Assembly: GCA_020850915.1 (NCBI GenBank)
Contig: JADZDV010000219.1
Span: 1 to 13,746, forward strand
Length of the DNA: 13,746 bases
DNA from: Chloroflexota bacterium
Lineage (GTDB): Bacteria; Chloroflexota; UBA6077; JADZDV01
Direction of reading: 5' to 3'
Shown here: in pieces, positions 7,116 through 13,341 of the stretch
Numbering within the stretch: the first letter of the stretch is position 1
Layout of the letters: each line of letters starts with the position of its first letter
Notes under the pieces: generated by a model
Databases searched by the model: none
What the model was told of the DNA's origin: nothing
Seen by the model: the letters and a program-made list of their open reading frames with translations, nothing else
Made by a program: the position numbers and the translations under genes

Positions 7116-7514
7116 ATGTCGATGACCGATCCTATCGCCGACATGCTGACCCGCATTCGCAACGGGGTCCAGGCGCGCCATGAGAGCGTCGAGATGCCGT
7201 CGTCGAAGATGAAGGTCGCGATCGCGCGCGTGCTGAAAGACGAGGGGTTCGTCAAGAACTACCAGGTGCTCGAGAAGGGCGCCTTTAAGGTGCTCCGGAT
7301 TGACCTGTCGTACGCGGGGCGCAAGGAGCCGGTGCTGACCGGCATCAAGCGTGTGAGCAAGCCGGGGCTGCGGGTCTATACGGGCTACGCGGAGATCCCG
7401 CGTGTGTACGGCGGCCTTGGAGTAGCGGTGATCTCGACGCCCGCGGGCGTCATGAGCGGGCAGCAGGCCCGCCGCCAGAAGGTTGGCGGCGAGGTCATCT
7501 GCCACGTCTGGTAA
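7116..7514 (+). CDS. rpsH: 30S ribosomal protein S8
   Basis: S8 is a primary 16S rRNA binder of the 30S platform, and in E. coli it is the translational repressor of the spc operon, acting on the rplE region. The protein is 132 residues from the ATG at 7116, the usual length. Its start, [20 protein letters not shown], is diagnostic. So are [19 protein letters not shown] (28-46), [20 protein letters not shown] (86-105) and the ending [20 protein letters not shown] to VICHVW. The last portion carries the conserved Ser/Thr-rich rRNA-binding loop. I did not find an obvious S8-target-like structure near rplE. Confidence 0.98.
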   Translation: MSMTDPIADMLTRIRNGVQARHESVEMPSSKMKVAIARVLKDEGFVKNYQVLEKGAFKVLRIDLSYAGRKEPVLTGIKRVSKPGLRVYTGYAEIPRVYGGLGVAVISTPAGVMSGQQARRQKVGGEVICHVW

Positions 7515-7525
7515 GGGAGGCTGTC

Positions 7526-8077
7526 GTGTCAAGAATTGGGCGTCAGCCGATCCAGGTCCCCGCCGGGGTCGAGATCGGGCTCGAGGGCAGCCGGATGGCT
7601 GTCGAGGGGCCAAGGGGCCGGTTGGAGCGCGAGCTGCCCGCGGCGATGCAGATAGTCCGGGAGAACGGCACGATCACCGTGCAGCGACCGTCTGAGTCGC
7701 GCGCGCACCGGTCGCTCCACGGCCTGACGCGCACGTTAGTGGCGAACATGGTCACCGGCGTGACGCAGGGCTTCGAGAAGCGGCTGGAGATCCACGGCGT
7801 GGGCTACCGTGCTACGCAGACATCGTTCGGCATCCTGTTGCAGGTGGGCCACTCGCATCCGGTGGAGTTCCCGGCGCCAGAGGGCATCGAGCTCCGGGTG
7901 GAGCCTGGCAACCCGCTGCGCATCGTGGTGTCAGGCGCCAACAAGGAGACCGTTGGCGAGACGGCCGCGCTGATCCGGCGAGTCCGCAAGCCGGAGCCGT
8001 ACAAGGGCAAGGGCATCCGCTACGCGAACGAGGTGGTCCGTCGGAAGGCTGGCAAGGCCGGCAGCAAGAAGAAGTAG
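7526..8077 (+). CDS. rplF: 50S ribosomal protein L6
   Basis: L6 has two related domains and binds near the sarcin-ricin loop and the L7/L12 stalk base. It has 183 residues, within the normal 175-185. The start SRIGRQPIQVPAGVEIGLEG, the middle RTLVANMVTGVTQGFEKRLE, and GVGYRATQ (91-98) are typical. The diagnostic PEPYKGKGIRY lies at 156-166. A short Lys-rich tail ends the protein. The start is GTG, with GGGAGG at 7515-7520 immediately after the rpsH TAA. Homology of the N-terminus confirms this start. Confidence 0.98.
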   Translation: MSRIGRQPIQVPAGVEIGLEGSRMAVEGPRGRLERELPAAMQIVRENGTITVQRPSESRAHRSLHGLTRTLVANMVTGVTQGFEKRLEIHGVGYRATQTSFGILLQVGHSHPVEFPAPEGIELRVEPGNPLRIVVSGANKETVGETAALIRRVRKPEPYKGKGIRYANEVVRRKAGKAGSKKK

Positions 8078-8084
8078 GTAGCAC

Positions 8085-8465
8085 GTGCGAATTATCCGAA
8101 CGGTCAAGAGAGGCGACGCGCGCGGGCGGCGAATTCGACGCCATCGTCGCGTGCGCGCGAAGGTCTCTGGCACGCAGCTTCGGCCCAGGCTGGCCGTGTT
8201 CCGCAGTCTGAGCCACATCTACGCTCAACTCATCGACGACACGACGGGGCACACGCTGGTGGCCGCCTCCACGCTGGAGCCGGCCCTGCGCGAGACGTTG
8301 CAGGGGCCGAAGACGGAGCGGGCGCGGACGGTTGGCAAGACGATCGCGGAGCGGGCGAAGGAGAAGGGGATCGAGGCCGTGGTGTTCGACCGCGGTGGCT
8401 TCCTCTACCACGGACGTGTCAAGGCGCTGGCGGATGCCGCCCGCGAGGCCGGCCTGGTGTTCTAA
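8085..8465 (+). CDS. rplR: 50S ribosomal protein L18
   Basis: L18 binds 5S rRNA with L5 and anchors the central protuberance. It has 126 residues, of which the first 25 or so form a very Arg/Lys-rich N-terminal tail, normal for L18. The folded part contains [20 protein letters not shown] (33-52) and the strong C-terminal signature [20 protein letters not shown] (99-118). The start is GTG at 8085, seven bases after the rplF stop, with only a weak AGG-type site (near 8076). Initiation may partly depend on coupling to rplF. Confidence 0.97.
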   Translation: MRIIRTVKRGDARGRRIRRHRRVRAKVSGTQLRPRLAVFRSLSHIYAQLIDDTTGHTLVAASTLEPALRETLQGPKTERARTVGKTIAERAKEKGIEAVVFDRGGFLYHGRVKALADAAREAGLVF

Positions 8466-8474
8466 GGAGTAGCT

Positions 8475-8987
8475 ATGCCGAGAATTGATCCAACCGGCCT
8501 CACGCTCGAAGAGAAGGTGGTGCGCGTCAATCGCGTGGCGAAGGTTGTCAAAGGCGGACGCCGGTTCAGCTTCAGCGCGCTCGTGGTGGTAGGCGACGGC
8601 CAGGGCATCGTTGGGGCCGGGCTGGGCAAGGCGAACGAGGTGCCGGACGCGATCCGCAAGGGCGCCGAGGTGGCCAAGCGCTCTCTCGTCCGGGTACCGC
8701 TCCAGGGCGTGACGATCCCGCACCTGATCTTCCAGGATTTTGGGGCCGCGCGGGTGATGCTGAAGCCCGCCGCGCCTGGAACCGGGGTCATCGCCGGCGG
8801 CGCGGTCCGCGCCGTGGTGGAGGCTGCCGGGATTCACGATATCCTGACCAAGTCGCTTGGGAGCTCGAACCCGGTCAACCTGGTGCGAGCGACCATGGCG
8901 GCGCTCCAGAATCTGAAGGACCCGGCCGACGTGGCGGAGCGACGCGGCAAGGAGCTGCGCGAGCTGGTGCCGGTTGGGAGGCTGTAA
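8475..8987 (+). CDS. rpsE: 30S ribosomal protein S5
   Basis: S5 lies at the mRNA entry site with S3 and S4, and affects decoding accuracy. It has 170 residues, as usual. The first domain shows [20 protein letters not shown] (18-37) with [20 protein letters not shown] (38-57), the double-stranded RNA-binding-like S5 motif. The second domain has [20 protein letters not shown] (74-93), the loop [20 protein letters not shown] (101-120) and [20 protein letters not shown]. The TAA stop of rplR and the ribosome-binding site form one unit (TAAGGAG, 8463-8469), five bases before this ATG. Confidence 0.98.
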   Translation: MPRIDPTGLTLEEKVVRVNRVAKVVKGGRRFSFSALVVVGDGQGIVGAGLGKANEVPDAIRKGAEVAKRSLVRVPLQGVTIPHLIFQDFGAARVMLKPAAPGTGVIAGGAVRAVVEAAGIHDILTKSLGSSNPVNLVRATMAALQNLKDPADVAERRGKELRELVPVGRL

Positions 8988-8990
8988 GCC

Positions 8991-9182
8991 GTGGCCGAAG
9001 ACACGTCCACGATCAGAGTCAAGCTGGTGCGAAGCGCCATTGGCTGTCCCCAGCGGCAGAAGGAGACAGTCCGGTCACTCGGGCTGCGAAAGCTGCACCA
9101 GGTGGTCGAACAGCCCGACAACGAGGCGATCCGCGGCATGATCTTCCGCGTGAAGCACCTCGTCGAGGTGGTATCGGAATGA
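8991..9182 (+). CDS. rpmD: 50S ribosomal protein L30
   Basis: L30 is a small large-subunit protein that is absent from a number of bacterial lineages. It has 63 residues, the typical short bacterial form. STIRVKLVRSAIGCPQRQKE opens the fold, and TVRSLGLRKLHQVVEQPDNE is the family motif. The ending AIRGMIFRVKHLVEVV is standard. The start is GTG, with GGGAGG at 8976-8981 inside the end of rpsE, nine bases upstream. The TGA overlaps the rplO ATG by four bases. Its place between rpsE and rplO is the standard location. Confidence 0.97.
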   Translation: MAEDTSTIRVKLVRSAIGCPQRQKETVRSLGLRKLHQVVEQPDNEAIRGMIFRVKHLVEVVSE

Positions 9183-9646
9183 AGCTTCACGACCTCCGAG
9201 CGCCAAAGGGCGCTCGCAAAGCACGGCGCCGCATTGGCCGCGGTGCCGGCTCCGGCCGGGGCACGACGGCTGGCAAGGGGCAGAAGGGCCAGCAGGCCCG
9301 AAGCGGCCCGAACCCGCCGGCCTGGTTCGAGGGTGGCCAGTTCCCGCTGGCCAAAAGGCTGCCGTACCGCCGCGGGTTCACCAACCCGAGCCGGGTGGAG
9401 TACCAGCCAGTGAACCTTGACAAGCTCGCGGAGTTTCCGGCCGGGTCGACGGTCGGCCCGCGGGAGCTGATCCAGGCGGGACTGCTGGACGACGACGAGC
9501 TTGTGAAGGTGCTGGCGCACGGCGAGCTATCGCACGCGCTGAACGTTCGGGCCCACAAGTTCTCGAAGACCGCGCGTGACAAGATCGAGGCCGCCGGAGG
9601 CTCGGTCGAGGAGATCCCTCATGGGTATGCTGAACGCACTGCTTAG
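9179..9646 (+). CDS. rplO: 50S ribosomal protein L15
   Basis: L15 is a late-assembly protein that threads a long basic, Gly-rich N-terminal arm through 23S rRNA. It has 155 residues, slightly over the 144 of E. coli. It starts MKLHDLRAPKGARKARRRIG. The arm continues with GRGAGSGRGTTAGKGQKGQQ and ARSGPNPPAWFEGGQFPLAK. The folded C-terminal region includes VEYQPVNLDKLAEF and HALNVRAHKFSKTARDKIEA, ending near GSVEEIP. The ATG overlaps the rpmD stop. The last 26 bases of the gene are also the start of secY in another frame. Confidence 0.97.
   Translation: MKLHDLRAPKGARKARRRIGRGAGSGRGTTAGKGQKGQQARSGPNPPAWFEGGQFPLAKRLPYRRGFTNPSRVEYQPVNLDKLAEFPAGSTVGPRELIQAGLLDDDELVKVLAHGELSHALNVRAHKFSKTARDKIEAAGGSVEEIPHGYAERTA
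9608..9613 (+). promoter_or_regulatory. Shine-Dalgarno site deciding the secY start
   Basis: GAGGAG lies within the end of rplO, seven bases before the ATG at 9621. The secY frame is open further upstream, to 9576, but those codons would add rplO-frame-shifted residues of no known function. A second ATG two codons on, at 9627, is possible but is thirteen bases away. Confidence 0.65.
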
Positions 9647-10922
9647 AGCTTTTCGGCTGCCCGACCTGCGCCAGAAGCTGATCTTCACGGCAGCTATGCT
9701 GCTGTTGTTCCGCTTCATCTCGCACGTCCCGGTACCCGGGGCGAACCTCGAGTCGCTGCGGCAGTTGTTCGAACAGAACCAACTGGTCGGGATGCTCGAT
9801 CTGTTCTCAGGCGGGGCGATGGCGAACTTCTCCATCGCGGCGATGGGGGTCTACCCGTACATTACAGCGTCGATCATCATGCAGTTGATGGTGCCGACCA
9901 TTCCGCAGCTCCAGGAGCTGTCCAAGGAGGGGGAATCCGGCCGGAACAAGATCAACCAGTACACGCACTGGTTGACGATCCCGCTGGCGGCACTCCAGGC
10001 GTACGGTATGCCGCAACTGCTGAACGCGACGCTGCCACAGCCGGTGATCGAGAACTTCGGCTTCGACGTCAATCCGCTGGGAACGCTCTCGATCGTCATC
10101 ACGATGGTAGCTGGCACGATGCTGCTGATCTGGTTCGGCGAGCTGATCACGCAGTATGGCATTGGCAACGGGATCTCGATGATCATCTTTGGCGGCATCG
10201 TGGCGCGCATGCCGTTCCTGATCGGACAGAACCTGTTCGCTGGGAACAACGTGGGCGCGCTGGTCATCTTCACGATCATTGGCGTGTTCACGATCGCGGG
10301 CATCATCTACGTGTACGAGGGACAGCGGAAGATCCCGGTGGAAGTGGCGAAGCGGATCCGCGGGAACAAGGTCTATGGTGGCCAGAAGACCCACATCCCG
10401 CTCAAGGTCAACTCAGCCGGCATGATCCCGCTGATCTTTGCGCAGTCAATCATGATCTTCCCCGGCACACTGGCGGGGTACTTCCTGGCGAACGACAATG
10501 AGTACGTGCGGACTGTTGCCAGGTTCATCTACGACATCTTCAACCTGCAGACGTCCGGTATCTACTGGGTGCTCTACTTCGTGCTGGTGGTGGCGTTCAC
10601 GTTCTTCTACGCGGTTGTCCTGTTCCAGCAGCAGAACATCCACGAGAACCTCCAGCGCCAGGGCGGGTTCATCCCAGGTATCAGGCCGGGGCGTCCCACG
10701 GCGGAGTACCTGTACAAGGTGCTGATGCGGATCACCCTGGCCGGGGCGCTGTTTCTCGGCTTTATCTCGGTGCTGCCCTTTCTGGCGCAGTCGGTGACCA
10801 ATACGCAGGCGCTGACGCTCTCGTCGACGGCGCTCCTGATCCTGGTTGGCGTGGCGCTGGACACGATGCGCCAGCTCGAGGCGCAGCTCATCATGCGTGA
10901 TTACCGCGGGTTCATCCGCTGA
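9621..10922 (+). CDS. secY: Protein translocase channel subunit SecY
   Basis: SecY forms the membrane channel through which proteins are exported or inserted, with SecE and SecG, driven by SecA or the ribosome. The 433 residues show ten likely membrane helices. The first is near residues 18-37, then about 70-90, 115-130, 153-175, 182-202, 212-232, 265-288, 312-335, 368-388 and 397-415. Signatures are FSIAAMGVYPYITASIIMQL (70-89), the first cytoplasmic loop ELSKEGESGRNKINQYTHWL (99-118), the loop YEGQRKIPVEVAKRIRG (232-248), HIPLKVNSAGMIPLIFAQSI (258-277) and the C-terminal MRDYRGFIR. Its place after rplO is conserved. The gene overlaps rplO by 26 bases. Confidence 0.98.
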   Translation: MGMLNALLRAFRLPDLRQKLIFTAAMLLLFRFISHVPVPGANLESLRQLFEQNQLVGMLDLFSGGAMANFSIAAMGVYPYITASIIMQLMVPTIPQLQELSKEGESGRNKINQYTHWLTIPLAALQAYGMPQLLNATLPQPVIENFGFDVNPLGTLSIVITMVAGTMLLIWFGELITQYGIGNGISMIIFGGIVARMPFLIGQNLFAGNNVGALVIFTIIGVFTIAGIIYVYEGQRKIPVEVAKRIRGNKVYGGQKTHIPLKVNSAGMIPLIFAQSIMIFPGTLAGYFLANDNEYVRTVARFIYDIFNLQTSGIYWVLYFVLVVAFTFFYAVVLFQQQNIHENLQRQGGFIPGIRPGRPTAEYLYKVLMRITLAGALFLGFISVLPFLAQSVTNTQALTLSSTALLILVGVALDTMRQLEAQLIMRDYRGFIR

Positions 10923-10930
10923 AGGAAGAG

Positions 10931-11587
10931 ATGTACGTAGTGTTGTTGGGACCACCCGGCGCCGGGAAGGGGAGTCAAGCGCCGATCCTCGCCGAGCGAC
11001 TGGGCGGGGTCCACATCTCCACGGGGGACATGCTGCGGGCCGCGCTGAAGAACGGCACGCCGTTTGGGCTGAAGGCGAAAGCGTACATGGAGCGTGGCGA
11101 TCTCGTGCCGGACGACATCGTGCTGGGCATGCTGATCGAACGGCTCGAGCAGGCCGACGCGTCGGAGAGCGCCGTGCTGGACGGTTTTCCGCGCAACCTG
11201 TTCCAGGCGGAGCAGTTGGACCGGGCGCTGGAGGAGGCTGGCAAGGGCGTGAGCTGCGCGGTGAACGTGCGAGTCCCAACCGACATTCTGGTTGAGAGAC
11301 TTGCTGGGCGGTGGACGTGCAGCCGATGCGGGTCGATCTACCATGAGCAGTTCCGGCCGCCGAAGCAGGCGGGAGTCTGCGACAACTGCGGCGGCGAGCT
11401 GCGCCAGCGGGCGGACGATCGGCGGGAGGCGGTGGAGCGACGGCTCGAGGTGTACCAGCAGGAGACGGCGCCGCTGATCGAGTTCTACCGGAGCAGCCAG
11501 CGCCTGGTGGATGTCGACGGCGATCAGGCGCCTGAGCGTGTCACCTGGGAGCTGCTGGCCGCGATGGAGCGATGTCAGCCCGTGTGA
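10931..11587 (+). CDS. adk: Adenylate kinase, zinc-type long form
   Basis: Adenylate kinase interconverts ATP plus AMP with two ADP in the cytoplasm. The P-loop GPPGAGKG is at residues 7-14. HISTGDMLRAAL (28-39) binds AMP, and LDGFPRN (83-89) is the conserved nucleotide-binding motif. The LID domain has four cysteines (130, 133, 150, 153) as CSRC and CDNC, the usual zinc site of the long form. RADDRREAVERRLEVY (160-175) supplies catalytic arginines. The 218 residues are typical. The ATG has GGAAGAG directly before it, eight bases after the secY stop. The usual next genes, map and infA, are not here; a 76-base spacer leads to rpmJ. Confidence 0.98.
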   Translation: MYVVLLGPPGAGKGSQAPILAERLGGVHISTGDMLRAALKNGTPFGLKAKAYMERGDLVPDDIVLGMLIERLEQADASESAVLDGFPRNLFQAEQLDRALEEAGKGVSCAVNVRVPTDILVERLAGRWTCSRCGSIYHEQFRPPKQAGVCDNCGGELRQRADDRREAVERRLEVYQQETAPLIEFYRSSQRLVDVDGDQAPERVTWELLAAMERCQPV

Positions 11588-11608
11588 TCAGGCGGGCGGG
11601 TGAATTCA

Positions 11609-11617
11609 TGCTATACT
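11609..11617 (+). promoter_or_regulatory. Extended -10 promoter-like site upstream of rpmJ
   Basis: TGCTATACT fits an extended -10 element (TGn followed by TATACT, one base from TATAAT). It lies in the only AT-leaning stretch of this spacer, GTGAATTCATGCTATACTTT (11600-11619). No good -35 hexamer is at the expected distance (11588-11594 is GC-rich), which extended -10 promoters can tolerate. Transcription would begin about 11624, giving a leader of roughly 40 bases before rpmJ. The match is visible; promoter activity is inferred. Confidence 0.55.
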
Positions 11618-11626
11618 TTTCGTTTG

Positions 11627-11644
11627 GGCGCGACCTGGCGCGCC
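11627..11644 (+). promoter_or_regulatory. 6-bp GC hairpin in the rpmJ leader
   Basis: GGCGCG (11627-11632) and CGCGCC (11639-11644) can pair across a loop of six bases, ACCTGG. It begins right after the likely transcription start of the extended -10 site and ends five bases before the GGAAGG (11649-11654) that serves rpmJ. No T run follows, so it is not a clear terminator. It could stabilise the 5' end of a transcript starting here. Confidence 0.5.
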
Positions 11645-11663
11645 GTCTGGAAGGCGCAACAAG

Positions 11664-11777
11664 ATGAAGGTTCGAGCGTCAGTGAAGGCGCGGTGCGAGC
11701 GCTGTAAGATCATCCGACGCAATCGGGTGGTGTTGATTATCTGCAGCAATCCGCGACACAAGCAGAAGCAGGGATAG
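11664..11777 (+). CDS. rpmJ: 50S ribosomal protein L36
   Basis: L36 is the smallest ribosomal protein, a zinc-ribbon protein of the large subunit. The frame gives 37 residues: it opens [19 protein letters not shown], continues [18 protein letters not shown], and stops at TAG 11775-11777. Cysteines 11, 14 and 27 and His32 fit the C-C-C-H zinc site of the zinc-containing form. GGAAGG at 11649-11654 is nine bases before the ATG. It normally follows infA; here infA and map are missing between adk and this gene. A perfect hairpin with a GCAA loop starts at the base after the stop. Confidence 0.97.
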   Translation: MKVRASVKARCERCKIIRRNRVVLIICSNPRHKQKQG

Positions 11778-11795
11778 GGGCGGGGCAACCCGCCC
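11778..11795 (+). promoter_or_regulatory. GNRA-tetraloop hairpin between rpmJ and rpsM
   Basis: GGGCGGG (11778-11784) pairs perfectly with CCCGCCC (11789-11795) across the loop GCAA (11785-11788), a stable GNRA tetraloop. It starts at the base right after the rpmJ stop and ends six bases before the AGGGAGG of rpsM (11802-11808). There is no T tract after it, so a terminator is unlikely. It could separate translation of rpmJ from that of rpsM or be a protein-binding or processing site. The structure is seen; the role is inferred. Confidence 0.75.
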
Positions 11796-11813
11796 ACTAC
11801 GAGGGAGGCCTGG

Positions 11814-12197
11814 TTGGCACGAATCGCCGGCGTCGACATCCCACGCGACAAGAAGGTCCACGTCGCGCTGACCTATATCTACGGTATCGGTCCGACGACC
11901 AGCGGCAAGGTGCTGGGGCGGACGAACATCAACCCGGACACGCGCGTGCGGGACTTGACGGACGACGAGGTCAACCGCATTCGAGAGATCGTGGACCGGG
12001 AGCTGAAAGTTGAGGGCGACCTCCGGCGAGAGGTGAACCTCAACATCAAGCGGCTGATGGAGATCGGCTGCTACCGTGGGCTTCGACATCGGCGAGGCCT
12101 GCCCGTGCGAGGACAACGCACGCGGACGAACGCGCGCATGCGCAAGGGTCCGCGGCGCACGGTTGCTGGCAAGAAGAAGGCGGCCGCGAAGAAGTGA
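11814..12197 (+). CDS. rpsM: 30S ribosomal protein S13
   Basis: S13 is in the 30S head, forms bridges to the large subunit and touches P-site tRNA. The 127 residues have the normal start, [18 protein letters not shown], then [16 protein letters not shown] (20-35, helix-turn-helix region) and [15 protein letters not shown] (48-61). The most conserved block is [19 protein letters not shown] (85-103). The Lys/Ala-rich tail, KKKAAAKK, is typical for a C-terminus reaching the P-site. The start is TTG, fixed by homology and by AGGGAGG at 11802-11808, five bases upstream. Confidence 0.98.
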   Translation: MARIAGVDIPRDKKVHVALTYIYGIGPTTSGKVLGRTNINPDTRVRDLTDDEVNRIREIVDRELKVEGDLRREVNLNIKRLMEIGCYRGLRHRRGLPVRGQRTRTNARMRKGPRRTVAGKKKAAAKK

Positions 12198-12227
12198 GTC
12201 GCGATTCGCACATGGTGAGGAGCAACG

Positions 12228-12623
12228 TTGGCTGAGCGCAGAGGACGGGCACGGACGCGTCGGCGAGAACGGAAGAACGTTCCGGTTGGCCGGGCCTACA
12301 TTCAAAGTAGCTTCAACAACACGATCGTGACGATCACCGATCCCGTTGGCAACGCGCTGGCGTGGAGCAGTTCGGGCGCCTCGAACTTCAAGGGGTCACG
12401 CAAGAGCACGCCGTACGCGGCTGGTCTGGCGGCCGAGTCCGCGGCGAAGAAGGCGATGGAGCACGGCGTCCGGCAGGTCGAGGTGTTCATCAAGGGGCCT
12501 GGCTCTGGACGCGAGGCGGCGATTCGGTCTATTCAGGCGGCCGGCCTGATGGTCAGCAGCATTGTCGACGTCACCCCGATCCCGCACAACGGTTGCCGGC
12601 CGCCCAAGAAGCGGCGTGTCTAG
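12228..12623 (+). CDS. rpsK: 30S ribosomal protein S11
   Basis: S11 sits on the 30S platform beside the Shine-Dalgarno helix and E-site. At 131 residues it matches the family (about 129). After an Arg-rich N-terminus come [19 protein letters not shown] (21-39), [20 protein letters not shown] (45-64) and [19 protein letters not shown] (89-107), all diagnostic. The end [19 protein letters not shown] is canonical. The start is TTG with GAGGAG at 12217-12222, five bases upstream. Its neighbour order rpsM-rpsK-rpsD-rpoA is the standard alpha operon. Confidence 0.98.
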   Translation: MAERRGRARTRRRERKNVPVGRAYIQSSFNNTIVTITDPVGNALAWSSSGASNFKGSRKSTPYAAGLAAESAAKKAMEHGVRQVEVFIKGPGSGREAAIRSIQAAGLMVSSIVDVTPIPHNGCRPPKKRRV

Positions 12624-12637
12624 CCGGCACGTTCCTG

Positions 12638-12653
12638 ACCTCGAGCTGGAGGT
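12638..12653 (+). promoter_or_regulatory. Short hairpin that would cover the rpsD ribosome-binding site
   Basis: ACCTC (12638-12642) can pair with GAGGT (12649-12653) across the loop GAGCTG. A G-U pair (12637 with 12654) may extend it. The second arm includes most of GGAGG (12648-12652), the only Shine-Dalgarno site for rpsD. S4, the rpsD product, represses its own synthesis in E. coli and Bacillus subtilis by binding mRNA, so an occluding structure here would make sense. The stem is only five base pairs and could be chance. Confidence 0.4.
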
Positions 12654-12656
12654 TCG

Positions 12657-13283
12657 ATGGCTCGCTATATAGGCCCGGTCTGCCGTCTGTGCCGGCGTCA
12701 GGGCACGAAGCTGTTCTTGAAGGGCGAGCGCTGCTTCACGCCGAAGTGCGCGATCGAGCGACGCCCAACGCCGCCAGGCGACCACGGCCAGCGGCGGCGG
12801 AAGGTCTCAGACTACGGGGAGCATCTCAAGGAGAAGCAGAAGGTCCGCGCCATGTATGGCGTGCTGGAGGCGCAGTTCGAGAAGCATTTCTCGGACGCCC
12901 AGCATCGCAAAGGGCGAACCGGAGAGAACCTGCTGGTGATCCTGGAGTCGCGGCTGGACAACGTGGTGTACCGGCTCGGCTTCGCGGACTCACGTAAGCA
13001 GGCGCGGCAACTAGTACGGCATGGCCACATCACGCTCAACGAGCGGCGGACGAACATCCCGTCCGCGCTGGTGCGAGAAGGGGACCGGGTCGGAGTCTAC
13101 GAGAGCAGCCGCTCCAGCGAGTACTTCAAGATCGCGCAGGAGACGATGGGGAAGAAGCTAATCCCGCGCTGGCTGGAGCTGGACGCAGGCTCCATGACGG
13201 GCCGCGTCACGCGGTTGCCGGCTCGCGACGACATCGAGTCCACCATCAACGAGCAGCTCGTCGTCGAGTTCTACTCCCGTTAA
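12657..13283 (+). CDS. rpsD: 30S ribosomal protein S4, four-cysteine form
   Basis: S4 starts assembly of the 30S body and often controls its own operon. It has 208 residues, standard. The N-terminal part has cysteines at 9, 12, 26 and 31 (CRLC, then C-x4-C), the zinc form of S4, in the setting [26 protein letters not shown] follows. The S4 RNA-binding domain runs from about 98 to 160 with [20 protein letters not shown] (97-116) and [19 protein letters not shown]. The C-terminus ends [12 protein letters not shown], as usual. The ATG has GGAGG at 12648-12652, possibly in a hairpin. Confidence 0.98.
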   Translation: MARYIGPVCRLCRRQGTKLFLKGERCFTPKCAIERRPTPPGDHGQRRRKVSDYGEHLKEKQKVRAMYGVLEAQFEKHFSDAQHRKGRTGENLLVILESRLDNVVYRLGFADSRKQARQLVRHGHITLNERRTNIPSALVREGDRVGVYESSRSSEYFKIAQETMGKKLIPRWLELDAGSMTGRVTRLPARDDIESTINEQLVVEFYSR

Positions 13284-13290
13284 CTGTGAC

Positions 13291-13311
13291 GTCGGCGCGC
13301 CTGACGCCGGC
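13291..13311 (+). promoter_or_regulatory. Hairpin in the rpsD-rpoA spacer
   Basis: GTCGGCG (13291-13297) can pair with CGCCGGC (13305-13311) with one G-U pair, across a seven-base loop. It begins seven bases after the rpsD stop. No T run follows, so I do not call a terminator. The rest of the spacer holds the rpoA ribosome-binding site. Confidence 0.45.
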
Positions 13312-13325
13312 CTGGTACCGAGCCG

Positions 13326-13333
13326 AAAGGAGG
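13326..13333 (+). promoter_or_regulatory. Strong Shine-Dalgarno site for rpoA
   Basis: AAAGGAGG is a near-complete match to the anti-Shine-Dalgarno end of 16S rRNA and lies eight bases before the TTG at 13342. It supports an unusual start codon for rpoA; no ATG or GTG occurs in frame nearby. Confidence 0.8.
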
Positions 13334-13341
13334 CTCGCAGT

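Noticed and set aside
7812..8837. Long open frame on the minus strand (341 codons) opposite rplF-rpsE
   Set aside because: Same reason: composition bias and full overlap with well-identified genes.
13291..13311. Terminator between rpsD and rpoA
   Set aside because: No T run after the stem, and rpoA follows with a strong ribosome-binding site.
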